A DNA stretch of 64,000 nucleotides from Deinococcus depolymerans (GTDB lineage: Bacteria > Deinococcota > Deinococci > Deinococcales > Deinococcaceae). This document shows, in pieces, positions 39,333 to 50,048 of the stretch. A program made the position numbers and the translations under genes. The DNA lies in assembly GCF_039522025.1 (NCBI RefSeq), contig NZ_BAAADB010000019.1, positions 62,001 to 126,000 on the forward strand, written 5' to 3'. Position 1 is the first letter of the stretch, and each line of letters begins with the position of its first letter. A model generated the notes under the pieces. That model searched no databases. It had not been told where the DNA came from and worked only from the letters and a program-made list of their open reading frames with translations.

Positions 39333-40978
39333 CAGAATCCGGCCATGTCGCTGGCGACGGCTCCGGCGCGCAGGTTGTACACGCCGTTCGTCTCGCGGTC
39401 CATGAAGGTGTCGGGCAGGTAGGCGTACCCGCCGTCCCCGAAGCCGCAACTCCAGGAGTTCTTGATCACGAAGTACCCGCTGGGGAGGGTCATCTTCACG
39501 TTGATCAGCCCGGCGATCTTCGTGTCGAAGGTCTGCGTGCCGGTGTTCACGTACCCGACGATGTGAACGGCGTGCCCGCCGCGTACGTTCTGGCCCATGC
39601 GGGTGGTGTCGGGCAGGCCGCTGGCGCCGACACTGTCGAACGCGCCGTCCACCGTGAAGCCCAGGATCAGCTGGTCGCCCCGGTCGATCATCTGCCTCAG
39701 CATGGCGCGGCGGTAGGCGCGGGTGGCGTCGGCGTTCCCGAGATTCAGGTTGCCCAGCGCCACCCAGACTTCGTTGCCCTGCGTGGCGCGGAAGTTGAAC
39801 GCGGCGTTCGGGGCGATGTCCCACTCGGGTTTCCAGGCGCAGTTGTTCGTGCCGCTCTGGCAGACCAGTTGCGCCTGCGCGGTGGTGTCGCTGCACGCCT
39901 GATCGGCGTAGTTCACGCAGGAGTTCTTGAAGGCCGTGATGGGCTGCTGGGTGTTGGCGGGCACGCGCACGCGGCTGCGGGACGGGTTGTACTTCCAGCG
40001 GACCTCGGTCGGCAGCATGCGCTGGCGGCTGATGGTGTCGTCGAAGTCGCCCCAGCCGGCGCCGTCGCCCAGCACGCCGTCGTCGCCGCGCAGCCAGTAG
40101 TACGCGTACTGCTCGGACAGGTTGAAGGTGATCTTCTTGCGCCGCGCGATCAGGCTCTCGAGCGCGGAGGTGTACGCGAAGGCCATGCAGGTGCCCCGGC
40201 GTCCCTGGTCCTTGATGGTGGTGATCTGGTCGATGGCGTTGCCGCGCATCTGCGTGAACAGGGCGCTGGTGGGCGTGAAGCGGCACGCGCCGTCGCTGGG
40301 GGTGCTGACGAATCCATCCCCGAGTTCCCCGCCCGGTTGCGAGGGCTTGGGCGGCGCGAGGCGCGTCTGCAGGCGGGTCAGGGCGGCGGTGTTCAGCGCG
40401 GCGACGTTGATGCGGGTGTTCGCGGCGAGCGTCACGCCGCTCAGGGAGTCCTGGGACAGGAACTCGCGCGGGACGGGATTCTGGTCGTTCAGGCCGAAGG
40501 ACCCGAGGATCTCGGCGCGGTTGCGTTCGGCGCCCGCCTCGGCCTGCGCGACACTGACGGCCACGGTGTCCTGCCCGAACAGCAGCACCTCGCGGTTCTC
40601 GCCGCCGCGCAGGGTGACGGTGGCGGGCACGGTCAGGCCGCGCGGGAGGCTCAGGGTGGTGCGGGCGATGTCGGCGCGCAGTTCGGTCGAGCGGGCCAGG
40701 GTGCCCACGACGTCCAGGCTGCGGCGCACCTCGGCGTCGCGGGCCTGGATGCGGGCGGGCAGGTCGGTCAGGTTCAGTTGCAGGGCGTTCGGGGCGTTCA
40801 GGGTCTGCTGGAACACCTGCGGGTCCACGCGCAGCACGTTCAGGTCCAGGTTCGCGACCCGCACAGGTTGCAGGGTCAGGTTCTTGAAGTTCAGGTTCAC
40901 GGTGTTCTGTGCGTGCGCGCCTCCCAGCGCGGCGCACAGGGCGAGCAGGGCGGCGGGGCGGGTCAGGGTGCGGTTCAT
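39332..40978 (-). CDS. Secreted papain-like (C1A) cysteine protease
   Basis: 548 aa. Signal peptide MNRTLTRPAALLALCAALGGAHAQ, a pro-region of about 220 residues, then the protease: oxyanion Gln and nucleophile in IKDQGRRGTCMAFAYTSALESL (Q258, C264), the catalytic His in RGGHAVHIVGYVNTGT and Asn in YFVIKNSWSCGFGDGGYAYLP. The active site is complete. It is preceded by a GGGAGG RBS and is a single gene. Papain-type enzymes are uncommon in bacteria; some Deinococcus species have them. Substrate unknown. Confidence 0.9.
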   Translation of the reverse strand: MNRTLTRPAALLALCAALGGAHAQNTVNLNFKNLTLQPVRVANLDLNVLRVDPQVFQQTLNAPNALQLNLTDLPARIQARDAEVRRSLDVVGTLARSTELRADIARTTLSLPRGLTVPATVTLRGGENREVLLFGQDTVAVSVAQAEAGAERNRAEILGSFGLNDQNPVPREFLSQDSLSGVTLAANTRINVAALNTAALTRLQTRLAPPKPSQPGGELGDGFVSTPSDGACRFTPTSALFTQMRGNAIDQITTIKDQGRRGTCMAFAYTSALESLIARRKKITFNLSEQYAYYWLRGDDGVLGDGAGWGDFDDTISRQRMLPTEVRWKYNPSRSRVRVPANTQQPITAFKNSCVNYADQACSDTTAQAQLVCQSGTNNCAWKPEWDIAPNAAFNFRATQGNEVWVALGNLNLGNADATRAYRRAMLRQMIDRGDQLILGFTVDGAFDSVGASGLPDTTRMGQNVRGGHAVHIVGYVNTGTQTFDTKIAGLINVKMTLPSGYFVIKNSWSCGFGDGGYAYLPDTFMDRETNGVYNLRAGAVASDMAGF

Positions 40979-41100
40979 GGTGTCCTCCCTGAAGGCCGGG
41001 TGTCACGCCCGGACTTCCTGGCACGCAGTTCACCACCGGGCCCGTGATCACCCCATGATCGCCGCCCGCCGGCCGCCGTGAACGGCGCCGCGCGGGACGC

Positions 41101-41583
41101 TCAGCGGGCCGGCGTGAGGGGCCGCGCCTGCGCCAGCCACAGCCGCAGCGCACACACGCTCAGCAGCGCCCCCAGCGGGAACGGCACGCCGTTCAGGTCC
41201 ATGCGGACCTCCACCCCCCGCGTGAAGGACCCCAGCCGCCCACGCACCTCGCCCGCATAGTGCCGCAGGGTCACGTCATGCCCGTCCGTGAAATTCCCGT
41301 ACCGTCCGGTCGCGCCGTCCGGCGTGAAGTTCAGGGTCACGTCCACCCCGTCGGTCACGCCGCCCAGCCGGACGCGCATCACGCCCGCCTCGATCGCGGC
41401 CCGCAGGTCAAAGCCCTGCGTGACCCCACCCACCCGGCCTGACAGGCCCGGCCCGTCCAGCCACACCTGCACGTCCGTGCCTGCCGTGAAGCCCCCCACC
41501 CGGCCCGTCAGCCGCGCTCCGTCCCACTGCGCTTCCAGCGTCAGCGCGTCCGTCCATCCACCCAAGCGGCCCTCTAAACCCAT
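41101..41583 (-). CDS. Tandem-repeat beta protein, unknown function
   Basis: 160 aa from ATG 41583, with a TACCCT box 7 nt upstream. The chain is made of about six repeats of 23-25 residues, each with the core GRxGxxTxGxDVxL: GRLGGWTDALTLEA, GRVGGFTAGTDVQVWL, GRVGGVTQGFDLRAAI, VRLGGVTDGVDVTLNF, GRYGNFTDGHDVTLRH and GRLGSFTRGVEVRMDL. A hydrophobic C-terminal helix follows (GALLSVCALRLWLAQ). This fits a solenoid or propeller-like beta structure with a C-terminal anchor. No family was recognised. Confidence 0.65.
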   Translation of the reverse strand: MGLEGRLGGWTDALTLEAQWDGARLTGRVGGFTAGTDVQVWLDGPGLSGRVGGVTQGFDLRAAIEAGVMRVRLGGVTDGVDVTLNFTPDGATGRYGNFTDGHDVTLRHYAGEVRGRLGSFTRGVEVRMDLNGVPFPLGALLSVCALRLWLAQARPLTPAR

Positions 41584-41655
41584 GGGCCACAGGGTAGAAA
41601 ACGCACTCTGGCAGAAGCCTGACGGACGCGGGAAGGGGGGAGGAGTGAACAGGAG

Positions 41656-41705
41656 AAAGTTGATGGTTGACAGAGGGGAATTCCCGACCATCAACCATCA
41701 ACTTT
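41656..41705. terminator. 15-bp inverted repeat downstream of sucB
   Basis: AAAGTTGATGGTTGA (41656-41670) pairs perfectly with TCAACCATCAACTTT (41691-41705), with a 20-nt loop that extends the pairing partly. It belongs to the TTGATGG-word family of palindromes also found at 35270 and 60932. Confidence 0.6.
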
Positions 41706-41721
41706 CGACCATCGACGCTGT

Positions 41722-42942
41722 TTACAGTTCCAGCAGCATCCGCGCCGGGTCTTCCAGCAGGTTCTTGATCATCACGAGGAACTGCACGGCTTCCTTGCCG
41801 TCGATGATGCGGTGGTCGTAGCTCAGGGCGATGTACATCATGGGGGCGATCACGACCTGCCCGTTCTGCGCGATGGGCCGCTCGATGATGTTGTGCATGC
41901 CCAGGATGGCGCTCTGCGGGGCGTTGATGATCGGGGTGCTCATCATGGACCCGAAGGTGCCGCCGTTCGTGATGCTGAACGTGCCGCCGCTCATGTCTTC
42001 CAGGGTCAGCTTGCCCGCCTTGGCCTTCTGGGCGTAGCCGCCGATGGCCTTCTCGATCCCGGCGAGGCTCATCTGGTCGGTGTCGCGCAGGACCGGCACG
42101 ACCAGCCCACGGTCACTGGCGACCGCGATGCCGATGTCGTAGAAGCCGTGGTAGATGATGTCCTTGCCCTCGACGCTGGCGTTGATGACCGGGAAGGCCT
42201 TGAGGGCCTCGGTCGCGGCGCGCACGAACAGACTCATGAAGCCCAGTTTCACGCCGTGCTTCGCCACGAACTGATCCTGGTACTTCTTGCGCAGGTCCAT
42301 GGCGGGCTGCATGTTCACCTCGTTGAAGGTGGTCAGCAGGGCCGCCGTGTTCTGCACCTCCTTGAGGCGCTCACTGATGCGCTGACGGATGCGGGTCATG
42401 GGCACCCGCTGCTCGGGACGCGCGCCGGTCGGGACGGGCGCGGCCACCGGAGCGGCCGCGGGCGCTGCGGCCTGGGCGCCCTGCTGGGCAGCGGCGCCCA
42501 GCGCGTCGGCCTTGGTGATGTTGCCTTTCGGGCCGGTCGCGGGAAGCTGCGCGGGGTTCAGGCCGTTCTCGACGACCACCTTGCGCACCGCGGGCGACAG
42601 GTCGTCGCGGCGCGTCGCCTCGTTCCCCGCGTCGGCCGGGGCCGTGTTCGCCACCGGACCCTCCGCCGGATCCGCCGCCGGAGCCGGGGCGGGGGCGGGC
42701 GCGCTGCCCGCGTCGCCGACCACGCCCAGCGTCTCCTCGCTCAGGACCGTGTCGCCCTCCTGCTTGGCGACGCTGACCAGCACGCCGTCCTGCAACGCCG
42801 TGACCTCGAGCACCACCTTGTCAGTCTCGATCTCGGCGAGCACCTCGCCGCGCTTCACGGTGTCGCCGGGCTTCTTGTGCCACGTCAGCAGCGTACCCTC
42901 GCTGACCGACTCGGAAAAAACAGGAACTTTGATGTCCGCCAT
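41722..42942 (-). CDS. sucB: 2-oxoglutarate dehydrogenase E2 (dihydrolipoyl succinyltransferase)
   Basis: Core of the TCA-cycle 2-oxoglutarate dehydrogenase complex (406 aa). The lipoyl domain has the modified Lys in [14 protein letters not shown] (K42). A Pro/Ala-rich linker follows, then the peripheral-subunit-binding domain ([34 protein letters not shown]), a second linker, and the catalytic domain with [28 protein letters not shown] and the active-site His in [19 protein letters not shown]. It is 63 nt downstream of sucA in the same direction. Confidence 0.97.
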   Translation of the reverse strand: MADIKVPVFSESVSEGTLLTWHKKPGDTVKRGEVLAEIETDKVVLEVTALQDGVLVSVAKQEGDTVLSEETLGVVGDAGSAPAPAPAPAADPAEGPVANTAPADAGNEATRRDDLSPAVRKVVVENGLNPAQLPATGPKGNITKADALGAAAQQGAQAAAPAAAPVAAPVPTGARPEQRVPMTRIRQRISERLKEVQNTAALLTTFNEVNMQPAMDLRKKYQDQFVAKHGVKLGFMSLFVRAATEALKAFPVINASVEGKDIIYHGFYDIGIAVASDRGLVVPVLRDTDQMSLAGIEKAIGGYAQKAKAGKLTLEDMSGGTFSITNGGTFGSMMSTPIINAPQSAILGMHNIIERPIAQNGQVVIAPMMYIALSYDHRIIDGKEAVQFLVMIKNLLEDPARMLLEL

Positions 42943-43005
42943 AACGCCCTCAGTTATACCCCTCCAGGACTGTGACTGGGCCGGGGACGCCCCCGGCCCC
43001 CGGCC

Positions 43006-45852
<2,847 letters not shown>

Positions 45853-45991
45853 AACGCCTCAGCATACCCCCCGCACGCCCTGAAAATGGCACCTGACTCC
45901 CCCCGGATTGTTCCCCGCCGCGTACCACCCACCCCGAACCATAAGCGCTCCCGTCAGACGCGCCCCCCACCCGCCCGCTTAAGATGCACCC

Positions 45992-46240
45992 ATGCAACTC
46001 CTGTCCCGCCTGGCCATCGCCCTGGGCCTGATCGCCCTGATCGCCGCTGCCGTGCTGCTGACCAAGGACGTGATCGACATCAACCAGCTGCACGCCGTCG
46101 CCTACGCCAACAAGAGCAACGAGGGCCCCAGCCCCCTGAACAACGTGCTGATCACCACCGGCCTCGCCGCCGCCGGCGGGTTCCTGCTGGGCCTGGGCCT
46201 CCGCCCGCCCGGTCGCCGCCTGCCCCGCACCCCCCACTGA
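45992..46240 (+). CDS. Small membrane protein, unknown function
   Basis: 82 aa. Two hydrophobic helices (LAIALGLIALIAAAVLLTK and NNVLITTGLAAAGGFLLGLGL) joined by a polar loop. TAAGAT lies 6 nt before the ATG (leaderless type). It is divergent from sucA. A hairpin at 46272-46299 is a likely terminator. Confidence 0.65.
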   Translation: MQLLSRLAIALGLIALIAAAVLLTKDVIDINQLHAVAYANKSNEGPSPLNNVLITTGLAAAGGFLLGLGLRPPGRRLPRTPH

Positions 46241-46271
46241 ACCCGGCCCCACAGCCTCAGGCCACACGGAA

Positions 46272-46299
46272 ACGGACCCGCCACACCAGGGGGGTCCGT
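46272..46299 (+). terminator. Hairpin terminator after the small membrane gene
   Basis: ACGGACCC (46272-46279) pairs with GGGTCCGT (46292-46299). It lies 32 nt after the stop. Confidence 0.55.
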
Positions 46300-46367
46300 C
46301 TCCACACGTTCCACACGACTGACCGGGAGGAACACCCCCCCAACCAGAATGATTCGAAGTCCGTGTT

Positions 46368-46504
46368 ATACGGACTGCCGTTTGTTTCGCCAACAATCCG
46401 GAACTTCACCGGATTGCCGGCTCCACGTCCGGAACCCGTTCTTCTTCCACTCGCTTCGCTCGGATTGAACGGCCTTTGCAGCCCATTCAATCGGAGTCCG
46501 TGTT
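46368..46504 (-). repeat. R7: copy of the structured repeat
   Basis: A 137-bp copy in the reverse orientation. Its right end is altered (TCCGTGTTA instead of TCCGTAT) and overlaps the TAA stop of the small membrane gene. Confidence 0.9.
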
Positions 46505-46694
46505 ACTCGGTCAGGCTGCGGTTCAGGCGGGCCTTGTCCTCGGCGATCTTGCCCAGGATGAAGAACGTCGGCGCCCAGTGCCCCACGAACAGACCATCCC
46601 GTTCCTTGTCGGACGACTCGTTCTGAAAGTACTGCGTGGCACTGATCAGAATCGAAACGAACCCGGCCGCGTACAGAATGTTATGCAGTTTCAT
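46503..46694 (-). CDS. Small conserved-looking membrane protein
   Basis: 63 aa from ATG 46694, chosen because GAGGGG lies 8 nt upstream; a GTG 9 nt further upstream is possible. MKLHNILYAAGFVSILISATQYF forms one helix, and GLFVGHWAPTFFILGKIAEDKARL a second, with the motif GxFVGxWAPTFFILG that I recall from small actinobacterial proteins of unknown function. Its stop overlaps repeat R7. Confidence 0.6.
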   Translation of the reverse strand: MKLHNILYAAGFVSILISATQYFQNESSDKERDGLFVGHWAPTFFILGKIAEDKARLNRSLTE

Positions 46695-46935
46695 AGACTC
46701 CACCCCTCACCGGCCCGCACAGGCGACACACCGGCCCCACTGGAAAAACCGCACCCCACCCGGCGCGGGGTGCCTCGACCCTCCCAGCAGACTCCACACC
46801 CGGCCCGCCGAACGTACCCGATACGACCCTGTGAACCCACGCGAAAGGACTCCCCAAGATCGGCACGCAACCTAGTCAGTCAGAACTCAGACCCTCTGCT
46901 AGCGTGTGGAATACCTCACACCTGAACGGGGACGT

Positions 46936-48318
46936 ATGTTCGAAACGAAAACAAGACCAGCGGCCAGCATCAAGACAGCTGCTACCCGCAAGGAGAAGTC
47001 GGAGACGGCTGCCCCCAGGGGTGCAGTCAGCACCTCACAGCAGGTTCCCCCGGCGCCTCGCCAGGTACCTGCGGGCAGAATTCAGGTACGCCCGGCGACC
47101 ACCGGAGGCGCCGTGGAACAACGCACCGCCGTCCCAGCCTCCACGCGGCCATCGCTGAGACCCACGACCCCACCACCCGGATACATTCTCAACAAAACCA
47201 CCGGGACACCCAGAACGGACCTGGACAACGTGCAACTCAGAAAGGCCAGAGCCTGGTATCAGGCGAATGCCGAGCAATACACACCCGAGGTCATCAGGCA
47301 GATACAGAAGAAACTGGATCTTCCTCAGACTGGCATTGTCGACCACGCTTTCCTCAATAACGTTGGTGTCTGGCAAGCCAGCTTCGATCTCCTGCTGGCC
47401 TCTGGCCGGGGAATCCCGGTGTCAGCCGACACCGAATCGTTCAACTTCCCCGCGAACGGGGTGCTGACCCCTGAACAATTGGCAAAAATGTTTCCCAGTG
47501 GTCTCAGTCGTCCTGAATCCATGATCCGGTATGTCAAGGACATCGAGAAGATTGTGCAGAACTGGGACACCTTGGATACAGCCGGGAAACGGGCCAGCGC
47601 CATAAAAACCCTGCTGAATCAGTACAGTCAGGGCAACGGATTCCCGGCACCCAACCTGCAGTCCGTGCAGATGAACCCAGGACGCAGCGGGTCTTTCAGT
47701 TCGACCTCCTGGAGAATCAAAATAAATGCGGCCTCTCTGAATGACACCATGAACCCGGAACAGATCCGGGAAACCATGGCAACCCTGTACCACGAGGCCC
47801 GGCACGCCGAACAGAATTTCATGTCAGTACGTTTGATGCTTGGTGCTGGCATGACCCCCGCCCAGATCGGCGAACAGACAGGCATCCCCAAAGAAGTCAT
47901 CACTGCGGCCGCCCGGAAACCCGTCAATCCGGCCTCGGTGCAGGGAATAGTGGCAAATGAATTCTACCAATCGAGCTTCGGGGCTTACGCGAAAGCGCGT
48001 AATAAAACGATGAGCGATCTCAACACTCGCTATAACGAAATGCTTGCTGCTCGCGCCAGTTTAAGTAATCTGGAGGAAAAACGCCGAAAGGCAGCCAAGG
48101 CACTGGCCTCAGCCGCTACGCCCACACTCAGAACCGAACGGCAGCAGGACATGCAGCAACTCGACGCTCAGATCAGCGCGGCCAGGACCAGGGAAGCTAC
48201 CGCCACCCGGAATTACAACACCATCTACGCAGCATATCGAGCGCTTCCAGGAGAACGCGACGCCTGGGATGCGGAGGGAGCCCTCCCGGTCGTCCGCTAC
48301 AGGAACGGCATCAAGTGA
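46936..48318 (+). CDS. Putative HEARH zinc metalloprotease with peptidoglycan-binding-like segment (toxin-like)
   Basis: 460 aa from ATG 46936 (GGGGAC upstream). Residues 1-85 are a Pro/Ala-rich, disordered-looking region. Residues about 116-150 (TPEVIRQIQKKLDLPQTGIVDHAFLNNVGVWQASFDL) resemble a PG_binding_1 repeat. TLYHEARHAEQNF at 284-295 is a zincin HExxH motif (286-290); a long C-terminal helical region follows (YNEMLAARASLSNLEEKRRKAAKAL), a probable coiled coil. HEARHAEQ-type motifs occur in toxin-like proteins of contractile-injection or secretion systems, as I recall; no such system is visible here. The base composition is lower in GC than the flanks. It is coupled to the following lipoprotein gene by GTGA. 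Domain calls are tentative. Confidence 0.65.
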   Translation: MFETKTRPAASIKTAATRKEKSETAAPRGAVSTSQQVPPAPRQVPAGRIQVRPATTGGAVEQRTAVPASTRPSLRPTTPPPGYILNKTTGTPRTDLDNVQLRKARAWYQANAEQYTPEVIRQIQKKLDLPQTGIVDHAFLNNVGVWQASFDLLLASGRGIPVSADTESFNFPANGVLTPEQLAKMFPSGLSRPESMIRYVKDIEKIVQNWDTLDTAGKRASAIKTLLNQYSQGNGFPAPNLQSVQMNPGRSGSFSSTSWRIKINAASLNDTMNPEQIRETMATLYHEARHAEQNFMSVRLMLGAGMTPAQIGEQTGIPKEVITAAARKPVNPASVQGIVANEFYQSSFGAYAKARNKTMSDLNTRYNEMLAARASLSNLEEKRRKAAKALASAATPTLRTERQQDMQQLDAQISAARTREATATRNYNTIYAAYRALPGERDAWDAEGALPVVRYRNGIK

Positions 48319-48806
48319 ACCTGTCCCGCCGCGCCTGCCTCCTGGCGACCCTGCTGCTGAGCGCCTGCGCAAAGGATCAGACCATGTCTATAGACTTCAC
48401 CGCCCCCACCACCGCCATCCAGGAACTGTGCCGCCTGATACCCGAAACCGGCGATAAGATCAGCCTCGCGCAGCAGCTCGGAACTGCCACGCTCAACATT
48501 GACGTACTGGACATTCAACCTCCGCCCGGTCTGACCGGCCTGACCGTCGGCTCTACCGGACGCCACCTGTGGACGGAACTGACCTACCAGCAGGATCATC
48601 AACCGACCGTGGCTGAACTGGAAACCGCTTTCGGAACGCACCGGCAGATGCCGCCGGACAACGACGACTTCCACTCGATCGCGCGCTTCAACGTGCCGGT
48701 CAAGGGTGGAGAGTGCGTGGTGTTCGCGCACACCAACGACATGTTCCCCACGATCCCCCCCACGGCCACAGTCATGAGCGTCACCGTCCGGTACGAACCG
48801 CTGTAA
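48315..48806 (+). CDS. Putative lipoprotein, partner of the HEARH protein
   Basis: 163 aa, GTG start overlapping the upstream stop (GTGA). Lipobox: RACLLATLLLSAC at residues 6-18, so it is probably lipid-anchored in the envelope. The mature region is beta-rich and acidic (TMSIDFTAPTTAIQELCRLIPETGDK), with no recognised family. The coupling, and the envelope location of a protein that could inhibit a murein-targeting toxin, suggest an immunity-like role. That is inference only. Confidence 0.6.
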   Translation: MNLSRRACLLATLLLSACAKDQTMSIDFTAPTTAIQELCRLIPETGDKISLAQQLGTATLNIDVLDIQPPPGLTGLTVGSTGRHLWTELTYQQDHQPTVAELETAFGTHRQMPPDNDDFHSIARFNVPVKGGECVVFAHTNDMFPTIPPTATVMSVTVRYEPL

Positions 48807-48834
48807 AGCCGGTTCAGTCAGCCCCCGCCCCGCT

Positions 48835-49395
48835 TCAGCCTCCGCACCGCCCGAAGCGACCCAGCGCCGCGCGGCCCTCCGCCGTGCCGCCCGGCACCTC
48901 CGCGCCCGCCAGCGAGATGAACGACCACCCGCCCCGCGCACCATGCTCCACCACCAGATAGTGCGTGCCTGCACCCAGCGTCCGCGCCAGCGTCGGCCCG
49001 CGCCACCCCACCACACCATGCCCCGAATACGCCGCGTACGGCCCGGACACGCCCACCGCGCCCCAGCCGTCCGGCACGAACTCCGGCTGCCCCGCCCCCA
49101 CGGGCACGCCCGGCCCCACCAGCCACAGGCGGGGACGGTAAGCCGCGTCGCACGCTGAACTGACGAACACCGCCACGTCCAACCGGAAACCCGCCCCGGT
49201 CGTCAGGGCGTACCAGTCGCGGCCTCCCGCGCGGCCCTGCACGGTGATGACCTTCGACACGGTCGGCTGCGGCACCCGGAACGCCGTGTCCAGCGTGCCG
49301 CTGCCCGGATTGAACAGCGGCTGATGCGCCCCCGCCCCCGCGCACAGCACACAGCCTGCCAAGATTGCGCCGCGCCACGCCCGTAGAGTTGTCAT
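48835..49395 (-). CDS. Secreted protein of unknown function
   Basis: 186 aa. Signal peptide (MTTLRAWRGAILAGCVLCAGAGAHQ), then a beta-rich chain with Gly-rich segments (GWRGPTLARTLGAGTHYLVVEHGARGGWSFISLAG) reminiscent of bacterial pre-peptidase C-terminal domains. Convergent with the lipoprotein gene. GC-rich like the rest of the chromosome, so it belongs to the host backbone rather than to the AT-rich unit next to it. Confidence 0.55.
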   Translation of the reverse strand: MTTLRAWRGAILAGCVLCAGAGAHQPLFNPGSGTLDTAFRVPQPTVSKVITVQGRAGGRDWYALTTGAGFRLDVAVFVSSACDAAYRPRLWLVGPGVPVGAGQPEFVPDGWGAVGVSGPYAAYSGHGVVGWRGPTLARTLGAGTHYLVVEHGARGGWSFISLAGAEVPGGTAEGRAALGRFGRCGG

Positions 49396-49649
49396 GATCG
49401 CAGTGTGCAGAACAACCAGGGAATTTTCCGTAGGTGAAGGTGCAACCGGGAGGGGAGACCTACTCGCCCGGTGTGACCACAGCCTGCACGCGGCCTACCA
49501 AACCATTTTGGATGGACTTCTCGCTTCAGCGTAATGGAATGTGCGGAAAGCATAAAAGCCTTGAATACTTAATATGGCAAGTTCCACCTGCGATTCTTGT
49601 ACTTCGCGGTAGCCATAGCGGATTCCAATAACTTAGAGGTGATGTCTAA
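49396..49649 (+). promoter_or_regulatory. AT-rich upstream region of the NACHT unit
   Basis: The base composition drops from GC-rich to AT-rich at about 49500. TAATAT (about 49570-49575) is a possible -10 box with TTGAAT just upstream, though the spacing is not ideal. The start at 49650 has a good SD, GAGGTGAT, 6 nt upstream. A short open frame at 49434-49631 shows no family and no RBS and was not called. Confidence 0.4.
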
Positions 49650-50048
49650 ATGGCTAGTGATTTGCGGGAAAATATGGATTTTGAAGCAGAAGTTCGAAGG
49701 GTAGCTGAGGCTGTGTGGGGTTTGGATGCTGGAGATTGTAATCCAAAATACTATGAAATGGAAAAGAGTATAAGCGAGATCGATGGATTTGCTGAAACCC
49801 GCGAAACAATAAATTTGATCATGGTGACTGTTAGTACTAAGTTGGATAAAATTAAGTCTGATGTTAGAAAGCTTGGTGCGGCGGAGAGATTGGAGAAAAA
49901 TCCTTTAAAACCAATAAAGAAATGGATGATTACAAAGTCGCAGTTGGATGCTCAGCTCATTAAGCATTGCCACGAAAATGGCGTAACCGTAAAAACCCTA
50001 TCTCAATTTAGCGCTCTTTTTTTGACAATCATAATTACATTAAAATGA
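49650..50048 (+). CDS. Small nuclease-like protein of the NACHT unit (possible N-terminal half of a split gene)
   Basis: 132 aa. Helix FEAEVRRVAEAVWGLDAGDC, then ISEIDGFAETRETINLIMVTVSTKLDKIKSDVRKL and KKWMITKSQLDAQLIKHCHENGVTVKTLSQF. The order helix with Glu, then Asp (D45), then a beta strand with T-x-S-x-x-x-D-K, resembles the core of Mrr/PD-(D/E)XK-type effectors found at the N-terminus of NACHT proteins. That assignment is from pattern only. The tail after QF (SALFLTIIITLK) is unlike the rest and follows a run of seven T. Reading in the -1 frame across that run gives FFDNHNYIKMRRSTPFGSARD, a natural-looking continuation into the next gene. AT-rich. Confidence 0.65.
   Translation: MASDLRENMDFEAEVRRVAEAVWGLDAGDCNPKYYEMEKSISEIDGFAETRETINLIMVTVSTKLDKIKSDVRKLGAAERLEKNPLKPIKKWMITKSQLDAQLIKHCHENGVTVKTLSQFSALFLTIIITLK
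50018..50024 (+). other. Slippery heptamer T TTT TTG in a T7 run at the gene junction
   Basis: In the reading frame of the first gene the bases divide as T TTT TTG (CTT TTT TTG in codons), a canonical -1 frameshift heptamer (U_UUU_UUG). A -1 shift joins it to the NACHT frame, 21 nt before the NACHT ATG. A gain of one T would also fuse the frames. The in-frame stop in the NACHT frame lies upstream (TAG at 50009-50011), so fusion is possible only after it. Confidence 0.5.

Noticed and set aside
49434..49631. A 65-codon forward frame upstream of the NACHT unit.
   Set aside because: No RBS, no family, mixed composition; more likely the promoter region.
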